From positions 1-6,513 of the forward strand of contig CAZRIE010000168.1 in the NCBI GenBank assembly GCA_964600075.1: DNA of 6,513 nucleotides, read 5' to 3'. The notes below the pieces were generated by a model. That model was not told the origin of the DNA, made no database searches, and saw only the letters and a list, made by a program, of their open reading frames with translations. Shown here piece after piece: positions 1 to 6,500 of this stretch. Made by a program: the position numbers and the translations under genes. How positions within the stretch are numbered: position 1 is the first letter of the stretch; each line of letters starts with the position of its first letter. Origin of the DNA: CAZRIE01 sp964600075. GTDB taxonomy: Bacteria; Bacteroidota; Bacteroidia; Flavobacteriales; Flavobacteriaceae.

Positions 1-2
1 CT

Positions 3-80
3 GATGCTGATGGAAACCAGTATGAATTCGTGCAGTATCTTAGTGATAAACCAGAAGAAAAAAACAGTTACAACATCTAA
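3..80 (+). CDS. C-terminal end of an unidentified protein (partial)
   Basis: An open frame enters from the left edge and ends at TAA 78-80, giving 25 residues that finish ...DKPEEKNSYNI. The residue mix (acidic, aromatic, few rare residues) looks like a real protein tail, and the stop is followed directly by the AT-rich spacer and the hairpin element before the regulator gene. The other two forward frames are less protein-like. Nothing in this tail identifies a family, so no function is proposed. It is on the same strand as the next gene, but 105 bases and a large hairpin separate them, so co-transcription is doubtful. Confidence 0.55.
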   Translation, partial: DADGNQYEFVQYLSDKPEEKNSYNI

Positions 81-107
81 AATAAAGTGTAGAAAAAAAA
101 ACGATTT

Positions 108-164
108 GCCAACAAAGACGTATAAAAAGCATTGAAACGCTTCGTATACCAAACGTTATATGGC
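108..164 (+). repeat. Hairpin-forming intergenic element, copy A (attC-like, compact)
   Basis: The ends pair as GCCA (108-111) with TGGC (161-164). An inner stem pairs GTATA (120-124) with TATAC (145-149) and AAGC (127-130) with GCTT (139-142) around an 8-base loop. The right arm contains ACCAAACGTTA at 148-158, which is repeated exactly at 2921-2931 in copy B, with TGGCA following in both. The element ends 21 bases before the regulator start at 186. It could be a recombination site like those of integron cassettes, a dispersed palindromic repeat, or an attenuating structure in the leader. The canonical attC boxes (RYYYAAC and GTTRRRY) are not matched perfectly here. Confidence 0.5.
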
Positions 165-185
165 ATTTAAAAAGAAACCCCAATA

Positions 186-764
186 ATGACCAACATTTTA
201 GTAGCGCAAATGAACCGATTAACAAAATTATCCGCAGAGGAAGTTTTGGCGATTGAACAAAGTTTTCCCATTAGTACTTTTGAAAAGGGGACTTTTTTAT
301 TAAGACAGGGACAAATAGCCAAAGACGTATATCTCGTTATCGAGGGTTGCATCAGAAAATACGCGATTGCAGATGGCGAGGAACTTACTTCTGATTTTTA
401 TACCGAGAGACACTCAGTTGCCGATTTTAATAGTCTTTCAAATCAAAAGCCCTCAAATTATTTCTTTATTTGTTCTGAAAAAACTACTGTAGCCGTTTTA
501 AATGCTGAAAAAGAGGCGGCCTTGTATAAAAAATTCCCTCGGTTTGAGACTATTTGCCGTGTAGAATTCGAGAAGATTATGGGCGAAAAAGCCGATAACT
601 TAGAAAACTTTAATGGTAAAAATCCTGAAGAGAAATACCTTGATTTATTAAAGGAAAGACCTGATTTGATGAACAGGGTACCGCAATATCAGTTGGCTAG
701 CTATCTTGGAATAAAACCCGAAACACTTAGCCGTATTCGGAAAAGAATTGTACTAAAGCAGTAG
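186..764 (+). CDS. Crp/Fnr-family transcriptional regulator
   Basis: This 192-residue cytoplasmic protein has the two-part Crp/Fnr layout. A cyclic-nucleotide-binding-like beta barrel spans roughly residues 28-110 (FLLRQGQ...VYLVIEGCIRKY). A helical linker follows, then a C-terminal winged HTH at about 164-187 (QLASYLGIKPETLSRIRKR). The recognition helix carries E179, S182 and R183, the E-x-x-S-R pattern by which FNR reads TTGA half-sites. The phosphate-binding cassette of true cAMP receptors is not evident, and there is no N-terminal cysteine cluster, so it is probably neither a cAMP receptor nor an iron-sulfur oxygen sensor; the ligand is unknown. ATG 186 was chosen; ATG 210 (giving MNRLTK...) is a fair alternative. 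The stop lies 5 bases from that of the convergent methyltransferase gene. Confidence 0.9.
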   Translation: MTNILVAQMNRLTKLSAEEVLAIEQSFPISTFEKGTFLLRQGQIAKDVYLVIEGCIRKYAIADGEELTSDFYTERHSVADFNSLSNQKPSNYFFICSEKTTVAVLNAEKEAALYKKFPRFETICRVEFEKIMGEKADNLENFNGKNPEEKYLDLLKERPDLMNRVPQYQLASYLGIKPETLSRIRKRIVLKQ

Positions 765-769
765 CTGGA

Positions 770-1406
770 TTATCGACTTTTTTGTGCGACTATAAAGTAC
801 TCTGCTGCAGGTTTTTCAATTAAAATATCTGATTCAATAATGTTGAATTCACAATTGATAATAGCTGCTTTAAGTTCCGCTATTCTTAAGAAATTTAAAT
901 ACGGGAGCATTCTTAGCTTTTTCAATATGAATATTACGCTACCAGATAAACCCCCGATGAATGTTCTCCTTTCTTTCAAACAGGCCGTTGATGTAATAAA
1001 TAAGACCATCGGGTCTCAAAAGCTTGTTCATTCGAGTCAATACTTTTTCGACATCTTCGAAATAAAGTAGAATATTAAATGCTAAAATGGTGTCGAAACT
1101 TCCTTCTTTGTATTTACCATCGAAAAGGGTCGTTTGGGAGAAAATAATAGTATCATTTCCACTTTTACCAGCTTTGTTTTTTGCGATATTCATCATTTTA
1201 GATGATGTATCGAAAGCTTGAATCTTATTGACATCATTGGCGAACTCGAAAGAATACAATCCTGTGGCACAGGCAAAATCAAGAATGATATCGTCGGGTC
1301 CCAAGTATTTTCGGCTTCTATGCAAAATTTGCTCAAAAGTTTTGTCTTTCGCCCTTTTGTCATAATTCTTTGAAAGCTTGTTCCAAAATTTTTCAGATTT
1401 GTTCAT
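770..1406 (-). pseudogene. Class I SAM-dependent methyltransferase, split by a one-base frameshift
   Basis: Read from ATG 1406, the first frame gives 136 residues with the Rossmann methyltransferase marks: motif I LDFACATG (42-49), an acidic residue ending strand 2 (D66), the motif IV region FDTILAFNILLYF (104-116) and LLRPDGLI (129-136). From there the frame runs into unrelated sequence and stops at 939. The expected C-terminal part (ITSTACLKERRTFIGG...EYFIVAQKSR, 75 residues) continues in another frame from 997 to the stop at 770. Removing one T from the minus-strand TTT at 998-1000 joins both into about 211 residues, a normal length for this family. The methyl acceptor cannot be told. The start at 1406 is preferred over 1448 because family-like sequence begins there (MNKSEKFWNKLSKNYD) and an AAGG-like stretch lies just upstream. 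The lesion may be a true mutation or a sequencing error. Confidence 0.82.
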
Positions 1407-1445
1407 AATGCCTTTTTTAATAATGAACTCGACTTGAGTTTTGTA

Positions 1446-1474
1446 CAAAGGTCAGTCAGAGTAAGGAAGAAAAC
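1446..1474 (-). promoter_or_regulatory. Possible Bacteroidota-type promoter for the methyltransferase
   Basis: On the minus strand GACCTTTG (1453 to 1446) matches the Bacteroidota -7 consensus TAnnTTTG at all but the first base. A GTTTT (1474 to 1470), a poor match to the -33 TTTG, lies 16-17 bases upstream, slightly short of the usual 19. Transcription would then start near 1441, leaving a leader of about 35 bases. This is an inference from consensus only. Confidence 0.3.
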
Positions 1475-1475
1475 A

Positions 1476-1489
1476 TTGACTTGAATCAA
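1476..1489. promoter_or_regulatory. FNR-like operator dyad TTGAC-N4-ATCAA
   Basis: TTGACTTGAATCAA matches the FNR consensus TTGAT-N4-ATCAA at nine of ten specified positions. It lies about 70 bases upstream of the methyltransferase start and abuts the proposed -33 element. Its centre (about 1482.5) is roughly 41 bases before the inferred transcription start, the usual place of a class II activator. The Crp/Fnr protein encoded at 186-764 has the E-x-x-S-R helix suited to such half-sites. The pairing of site and regulator is inferred. Confidence 0.4.
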
Positions 1490-1762
1490 GAAATGCAAAA
1501 AAACGTAAAATATCAAAAGCTATAATCAATACGGGCTTTGGGCGTAATCGAAAGGTTTGCGTATTTTTATGAAGACCGTAAAATCTTTGGGATGTTACTT
1601 TGAACAAGAAAAAATAAATAAAAGCAAAAAGCTTTTGCTACGAGCTAAACCGAAAGTGAAGCGCATTCTTTGCTACCATACTATTCATAGCTCGAGGGTC
1701 ATATGTCATATTGGAGAAAGAGGAGAGAACAAGTTTTAGATTGAAAAATAATAAAAGAAATT
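1490..1762. other. Intergenic region with dyads and a doubtful small frame
   Basis: No convincing gene is seen between the methyltransferase upstream region and the oxidoreductase. A 60-codon frame at 1557-1739 (+) encodes a lysine-rich, low-complexity peptide with no recognisable domain and no ribosome binding site, and is probably chance. The stretch holds a near-perfect palindrome at 1624-1640 (AGCAAAA-A-GCTTTTGCT, with one extra A) and a 7-bp inverted repeat, CGAGCTA at 1642-1648 with TAGCTCG at 1688-1694. These could be leader structure or operators for the oxidoreductase. No good -33/-7 pair was found. None of the three CGTT-core hairpin elements seen elsewhere in the window is present here. 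Confidence 0.4.
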
Positions 1763-2758
1763 ATGGGACAGGTAGAATTTAGAGCATTAGTAGTGGAAGA
1801 AAAAGATGGGACATTTATTAGAGAGGTAAAATCAAAATTAGTAAGTGATTTACCAGAGGGTGATTTATTGATTAAAGTTCATTATTCGTCTCTAAATTAT
1901 AAGGATGCACTTTCGGCAAGTGGGAATAAAGGTGTTACCCGAAAATATCCACATACGCCAGGAATTGATGCTGTTGGCACAGTGGTATCTTCGAAAACAA
2001 ATAAATTCAAAGTTCAAGATAAAGTGGTTGTTACCAGTTATGATTTGGGAATGAATACAGACGGAGGGTTTGGCCAATTTATTAGTATACCTGAAAATTG
2101 GGCTGTTAAGTTACCCGAAAATCTTACCATGAAAGAGGCAATGATATTAGGAACAGCAGGGTTAACAGCCGGGATGTCTGTACTAAGACTCACTGAAACA
2201 ATAGAACCAGAAGATGGAGAGCTAGTGGTTTCAGGCGCCACTGGAGGTGTGGGTGCTTTAAGCATTTCCATTTTAAAAAAATTAGGATATAGGATTTCTG
2301 CAATTACAGGAAAAGAAACAGAGCATGATTATTTAATGAATCTTGGAGCAACTAATATTATCACACGAAAAGATTTTACATCAATAGCTAATAAACCACT
2401 TTTAAAACCAGTTTTTGCTGGTGGCATAGACACTGTAGGCGGTGTTATTCTTGAGAATATAATAAAATCAACAAAGCCAATGGGCGTTGTAACTTGCTGT
2501 GGTAATGTTGCCTCACCAAAACTTGATTTAACGGTATTCCCTTTCATTCTGAGAGGTATAAGTTTAATCGGTATTGACTCTCAGAATTACCCTATGGCAT
2601 ATAGAGAGCGTGTGTGGAAAAAATTATCTAGAGATTGGAAGCCCGACAAATTAGCCAACATTTGTACGGAAATAACTTTAAATGAATTGACTGAAAAAAT
2701 TGATTTAATGCTCAATGGAAAGTTAAAGGGAAGAACTGTTTTAAATATGGAAGCATAA
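1763..2758 (+). CDS. YhdH/AcuI-family NADPH-dependent quinone/acrylyl-CoA oxidoreductase
   Basis: The 331-residue product is a complete zinc-free medium-chain dehydrogenase/reductase of the YhdH/YhfP group, close to the usual length of about 325. The N-terminal GroES-like domain shows SSLNYKDAL (42-50) and HTPGIDAVG (64-72). The Rossmann domain has the nucleotide-binding loop SGATGGVG (157-164). The C-terminal part keeps the subfamily signature GIDSQNYP (270-277), matching GIDS..(x)P in YhdH. Characterised members such as AcuI reduce acrylyl-CoA to propionyl-CoA with NADPH; others are labelled quinone reductases, and the substrate here is unknown. It should be soluble and cytoplasmic. ATG 1763 is preceded by an A-rich stretch, as is common in Bacteroidota. 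The gene stands alone: neighbours on both sides are separated by long non-coding stretches and belong to no common pathway. Confidence 0.92.
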   Translation: MGQVEFRALVVEEKDGTFIREVKSKLVSDLPEGDLLIKVHYSSLNYKDALSASGNKGVTRKYPHTPGIDAVGTVVSSKTNKFKVQDKVVVTSYDLGMNTDGGFGQFISIPENWAVKLPENLTMKEAMILGTAGLTAGMSVLRLTETIEPEDGELVVSGATGGVGALSISILKKLGYRISAITGKETEHDYLMNLGATNIITRKDFTSIANKPLLKPVFAGGIDTVGGVILENIIKSTKPMGVVTCCGNVASPKLDLTVFPFILRGISLIGIDSQNYPMAYRERVWKKLSRDWKPDKLANICTEITLNELTEKIDLMLNGKLKGRTVLNMEA

Positions 2759-2936
2759 AATACGTCACATAAAACATGCTTTAGTACATGCCGGTTTCAG
2801 TGTTTTAGAATGTTTGCGGCTAGTAAAAAAGTCGGTGTAAACTAAAAAAATAAGTTTCGAAATCTCGCACGACACCATACCATAAACCGTTAACGTCTTT
2901 TTATACGCTACATTTTCTACACCAAACGTTAGTGGC
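2759..2936 (+). repeat. Hairpin-type intergenic element, copy B (long form)
   Basis: The whole 227-base gap between the oxidoreductase stop and the following gene fragment is non-coding. Its best defined part is the right arm at 2888-2936, which has GTCTTTTTATACGC (2895-2908), then ACCAAACGTTA (2921-2931), ending GTTAGTGGC (2928-2936). ACCAAACGTTA is identical to copy A, and the reverse complement of the first block shares GTATAAAAAG with copy A's left arm. GTTAGTGGC is perfectly complementary to GCCACTAAC at 3270-3278. Within the middle part, GGTGT (2835-2839) can pair with ACACC (2871-2875). The left boundary is a guess, because the left arm is poorly conserved. Confidence 0.5.
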
Positions 2937-2985
2937 AAGCTAAAAGATAATCTGTAACAATTAATAAACTATCGCATTTATAGAA

Positions 2986-3264
2986 ATGAACACTAGAAAC
3001 AAAATTATGCGATTATTAGTGTTAATAATTATCATCCTTTTTCAAGTCCATCTAATCAACGGACAGACATCATTAAATAAAATTGACTTAGACAACGGAA
3101 AACACAAAGTTGGATTTCGCCATTATACAGCTTCTGATAGTAGCAGAACATAAAGTAGAATCTACGATTATGGCAATCAAAAAATTGCAAGACCAATTCC
3201 CATAAGCATATGGTATCCTTCAAATCAAAATGCGATTGACAGACTAAAACAGTTTAAAAAATAA
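2986..3264 (+). pseudogene. Truncated, stop-interrupted secreted alpha/beta-hydrolase-like gene (N-terminal fragment)
   Basis: From ATG 2986 the frame encodes a signal peptide (basic start, then MRLLVLIIIILFQVHLINGQ) and 55 residues up to an in-frame TAA at 3151-3153. The same frame continues sensibly beyond it (SRIYDYGNQKIARPIPISIWYPSNQ) to TAA 3262-3264. The pattern VGFRHY...RIYDY...RPIPISIWYP resembles, from memory, the start of exported alpha/beta hydrolases of the dienelactone hydrolase/PAF-acetylhydrolase-like kind in Bacteroidota. Those proteins are several hundred residues long, so the lid, nucleophile elbow and catalytic triad are all missing. The stop probably replaced a Tyr codon (TAT/TAC to TAA). 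The fragment ends 5 bases before copy C of the intergenic element, so the deletion and the element probably share a history. Family assignment is moderate; the broken state is clear. Confidence 0.65.
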
Positions 3265-3269
3265 AGCCA

Positions 3270-3405
3270 GCCACTAACAATGAATCCTATGAAAAAACAG
3301 CACTTTAAGTGATAATACCTAAGTGTAACTACATAATAAAGGTCTACAATAAACCGAAAAATAAGTGATTAAAAATCGTTACTTTTCATGTACGATACGT
3401 TGGGT
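3270..3405 (+). repeat. Hairpin-type intergenic element, copy C
   Basis: The left end GCCACTAAC (3270-3278) is the exact reverse complement of copy B's right end. Internally, CTAAC (3274-3278) can pair with GTTGG (3399-3403) with one G-T wobble, and ATGAAAA (3289-3295) pairs perfectly with TTTTCAT (3383-3389), making a long hairpin with about 87 bases between the inner arms. The right end holds ACGTTGGGT; its GTTGGGT (3399-3405) fits the integron R-box consensus GTTRRRY. It ends 20 bases before the TIR-WD40 start codon. The 146 bases between the fragment and the TIR gene hold no gene. Confidence 0.5.
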
Positions 3406-3425
3406 ACAATTTGATCAAACCGCAC

Positions 3426-6182
3426 ATGAAATACAACGCCTTCATTTCATATAGTCACAGTCAGAATCCTGATTTGGCTGTTAACCTCGAAAAAGCCCTT
3501 GAGAAATTCGCAAAGCCTATCTTTAAGCGTAGAGCGCTAAATATTTTTAGAGACTCGAACGATCTTTCTGTGTCGCCGGATCTTTGGGGTAAGATTGAAG
3601 AGGGCCTAACACAATCGGAGTACTTTATTTATTTCGCATCACCTAAATCGGCCAATTCCTATTATTGCAATGAGGAGGTAAAGTATTGGTTAGAAAATAA
3701 ATCCATGGATAATTTTCTCGTGGCCCTCATCGATGGAGACATTAAATGGGATTTCAAAAATTTTGATTTTGATTGGAACAAAACCACGGCTATGTCGAAG
3801 GTGTTGACCAGCGCATTCAAAAATGAACCGCTCTATGTGGACTTTCGAGCTGACATGTGCGTCGATGATTTAAATTTGGACAACCCCGATTTTAAAACAA
3901 AGGTCGTGTTCATTGCGGCCACACTTCATGGAAAAACGGTCGGCGATATGGTTGGCGAAGCCGTTAAGCAGCACAAGCGTACGCTTATGATCCGAAATGG
4001 GGCAGTCGCTATCGTGATGGCGCTAATGAGCTTGACCATCGTACTAACGATGATATCCAATAGAAGAAAAAGCGCATCCTTGATGCATTTTCAGGCGAAA
4101 TCAATTGAAAGCACCAATCCTACTTTGGCCTTGCGACTAGAACAGGAAGCGCTTAAGATCCATGATTATCCTGAATTTGAAAGATCGGCCTTTTCTATAA
4201 TCAATAGAAATTCCTTCTACCAAATAATTGCCACTAAGGATACAGCTTCTTTTACGGCCATGGATATCTCAAAGCATCATACCATACTATTAGCTAGTGC
4301 TGATGGCGGCATCAGTTTGATGGACCAGAATGGTACTTTGAGCAAAGAGTTCAATATCGACAAAGGTTCGATCCGTGCCGCGAAATTTGCACCAGATGGC
4401 CTGTCCATTCTTACAGGATCCGAACAGGGCTTGCACCTGTGGGACTTAGACGGCACCCTAAAAACGGAATTCAAACTAGAAGCTTCAGAAGACTCGGAAT
4501 ACAGCGCTACAGCAGTTGCTTTTGCCCCCGATGGCAAAACGGTTCTCACTGGCTCTTATTTCGGAGCGCATTTGTGGGAGCTGGATGGCAATCGGATATC
4601 AGGATTTGAAATTAAAAGGGCGGTTAAATCGGTCGCTTTCGCCCCAGATGGCAATTCTGTGTTGGTTGGCTATGATGGTTCTAAATTTGCGGCTGATCTT
4701 TTTGATTTACAGGGCGTTTCTAAAGCACAATTCAGTACTAATGACCCGAATTATGGGGAGCCCCATACAATCACGAATACGGTTTCTTTTTCACCGGATG
4801 GACAGACCATTATGGTATGCTCGAGCGTCAATAACATTCAATTGTTCGATTCTGAAGGCAACCCCAAATGGGACTTTGACTTGCCCGATTTAATAAATTT
4901 TGAGGAGGGCTCTTGGACCGCCGCATTTTCTCCTGATGGAACAAAGATTCTTACCAGTTCTTTTGAAAATACAGCCCGCTTGTGGGACCTGGATGGGATG
5001 TTAATCAAGGAATTCAAGGGACATGGGGGCATGATCAACTTAGTTGCTTTCGATCCAACTGATGATAAAACGATTCTCACGGGCTCTTTAGATAAAACAA
5101 TCAGAAAATGGTATATAGAAGGCCTTAATGCATCTGTTGTCGAAGAATTCAGTGTGCACAATAAACCAATTTCTTCAATAGATGTATCCCCAGATGGTAG
5201 GTCTGTACTTACTAGCTCTCTAGATTCTACAGCCTGTTTATGGGATTTTAAAGGAACATTGCTCAAAAAATTCAGCCACAAAAGTGTAGTTAACAACGCG
5301 CTTATTGCTCCCGATGGTGAGTCTTTAGTTACAAGAACGACCAATGGCATGCATATATGGAATTTGAATGGAGACCCTATTCAAGAATACATTCCAACCG
5401 ATGAGATGATCAGCACTATGGCTTTCACTCCCGATAGCAAATTCATTCTGTTTAGCACTACGCCCAAGACCAAGCCCGAAGGTAATCTGCCTTGGCTACT
5501 TACCGCTATTCGCAAATGGGATTGGAAGGAGAATTCGATTAAGGAGATTGAACTAGGCGATAAAAAGGCTACCGCTGTGCGTTTCGCTCCAGATGGAAAG
5601 ACCCTACTTACAAGTTCGAATGACGGAGCGTATTTGTGGAATTTGGAAGGGGATTCGATTCAGGAATTCAAACAAGATGATGAATCGGTCTTTCCAGTAG
5701 CCATTGCTCCCGACGGAATATCAATATTGACCTTCCCAGCTTCTAGAGGATTTAAAATATCTAGCACCACCTATGGAAAATCCCATTTATGGAATTTGGC
5801 GGGAGAGATTATCCAAGAGTTCAAACTAAACAACGAAAGTGTCAACGCAAGAGCATTCGCTCCCGATGGCAAATCAATCCTAACCCTCTCTTATCCAAAA
5901 TTAAATTCGTGGGATAAAGGCAGTCCTACTGCACGTGTATGGGATCTGGAAGGAAACGTTTTTTTAAAACTCCACCGACCAGGGAAAGACATTACTTCCA
6001 TTTCTTTTTCTCCTGATGGTAATTTCATTATTGCAGTGTATAGAAACGGCACGAATCGTCTTCTTTATGAAGACAAGGAATGCACATTGGTAATTTACAA
6101 TAAAATCGAGTTAGATGAATTTCTAGAGACCTATGTGTCGCCTTTGTCGACGACGCAGAAAAAAGAATTCAATATCGATTGA
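3426..6182 (+). CDS. Membrane-anchored TIR domain / WD40 repeat protein
   Basis: From ATG 3426 the product has 918 residues. Residues 1-150 form a TIR domain: strand A FISYSH (6-11), IFRD (40-43), the SPDLW box (50-54), FIYFASPKS (67-75) and SYYCNEEV, whose E84 aligns with the NADase glutamate of SARM1-type TIRs. A single hydrophobic helix at about 193-210 is flanked by KR/RRK clusters. A linker (LALRLEQEAL, 234-243) resembles the segment before propellers in STAND proteins. WD40 blades fill 276 to about 895: 13 [A/S/T]PDG-type turns or degenerate versions (322, 367, 406, 456, 502, 543, 588, 628, 668, 721, 762, 812, 862) plus a first weak blade, so about 14, enough for two seven-bladed propellers. 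No P-loop NTPase is present. TTG 3411 would add five residues, but ATG fits TIR starts better. Likely role, by inference: a membrane-bound sensor with an NAD-cleaving or signalling effector, possibly antiphage. Confidence 0.9.
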   Translation: MKYNAFISYSHSQNPDLAVNLEKALEKFAKPIFKRRALNIFRDSNDLSVSPDLWGKIEEGLTQSEYFIYFASPKSANSYYCNEEVKYWLENKSMDNFLVALIDGDIKWDFKNFDFDWNKTTAMSKVLTSAFKNEPLYVDFRADMCVDDLNLDNPDFKTKVVFIAATLHGKTVGDMVGEAVKQHKRTLMIRNGAVAIVMALMSLTIVLTMISNRRKSASLMHFQAKSIESTNPTLALRLEQEALKIHDYPEFERSAFSIINRNSFYQIIATKDTASFTAMDISKHHTILLASADGGISLMDQNGTLSKEFNIDKGSIRAAKFAPDGLSILTGSEQGLHLWDLDGTLKTEFKLEASEDSEYSATAVAFAPDGKTVLTGSYFGAHLWELDGNRISGFEIKRAVKSVAFAPDGNSVLVGYDGSKFAADLFDLQGVSKAQFSTNDPNYGEPHTITNTVSFSPDGQTIMVCSSVNNIQLFDSEGNPKWDFDLPDLINFEEGSWTAAFSPDGTKILTSSFENTARLWDLDGMLIKEFKGHGGMINLVAFDPTDDKTILTGSLDKTIRKWYIEGLNASVVEEFSVHNKPISSIDVSPDGRSVLTSSLDSTACLWDFKGTLLKKFSHKSVVNNALIAPDGESLVTRTTNGMHIWNLNGDPIQEYIPTDEMISTMAFTPDSKFILFSTTPKTKPEGNLPWLLTAIRKWDWKENSIKEIELGDKKATAVRFAPDGKTLLTSSNDGAYLWNLEGDSIQEFKQDDESVFPVAIAPDGISILTFPASRGFKISSTTYGKSHLWNLAGEIIQEFKLNNESVNARAFAPDGKSILTLSYPKLNSWDKGSPTARVWDLEGNVFLKLHRPGKDITSISFSPDGNFIIAVYRNGTNRLLYEDKECTLVIYNKIELDEFLETYVSPLSTTQKKEFNID

Positions 6183-6417
6183 TCAGCATTTGTTTTAATA
6201 TTTCCGTAATCAAAAGAAGTTAAACAATAGCCGTATAGCAATATAAATTAAGTGGAATATAATTTTCTTGAATTTATCTCAAAGCCAAGAGATTTGGAAT
6301 CAGGCTTAAGATATAAGAGCGTTCCCCAAGTTCAATAAACCTATTGTGCATTAATTAAACTGGTAGCACTTAAACCCATCTTTTATTAGACTTTGCTCAA
6401 ATTAACCAACAGTGTAA

Positions 6418-6435
6418 ATTAAACGACCGTTTAAT
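6418..6435. promoter_or_regulatory. Operator-like 18-bp palindrome
   Basis: ATTAAACG (6418-6425) and CGTTTAAT (6428-6435) are perfect inverted 8-bp arms separated by two bases. The AAAC-N4-GTTT core resembles operators of TetR-family regulators such as PsrA. No TetR gene is in the window, so a regulator or target would lie to the right. The arms are AT-rich with little space for a loop, so a protein site is more likely than an RNA hairpin. Confidence 0.35.
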
Positions 6436-6480
6436 CATACTTTTCAGTTCCGTAAAAGTCTCACATTCAAGTAATAAATG

Positions 6481-6498
6481 CAACAGCTTCAGCTGTTG
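6481..6498. other. Perfect 7-bp hairpin with tetraloop
   Basis: CAACAGC (6481-6487) pairs fully with GCTGTTG (6492-6498) around TTCA. No T-run follows on the plus strand, and only a weak one (CATTTATT) on the minus strand, so it is a poor terminator alone. It may belong to a composite transcription end with the adjacent half-terminator. Confidence 0.35.
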
Positions 6499-6500
6499 AG

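Noticed and set aside
108..164. Canonical integron attC site
   Set aside because: The RYYYAAC box is not matched and GTTATAT does not fit GTTRRRY; only an attC-like status can be argued, and no integrase is in the window.
186..764. A true oxygen-sensing FNR
   Set aside because: The N-terminal cysteine cluster that binds the iron-sulfur centre is absent; only the recognition helix is FNR-like.
1557..1739. 60-codon plus-strand frame before the oxidoreductase
   Set aside because: The peptide is lysine-rich with no domain or plausible translation signal, and it overlaps the palindromes; treated as chance.
3411..3425. TTG start giving five extra residues on the TIR-WD40 protein
   Set aside because: TIR proteins of this type begin directly with M-K-Y-x-A-F-I-S-Y-S, and ATG 3426 gives exactly that; no ribosome binding site favours TTG.
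4277..5350. Long antisense frames within the TIR-WD40 gene
   Set aside because: They mirror the repeated PDG/LW motifs on the opposite strand and encode no recognisable protein; they are by-products of the repeats.
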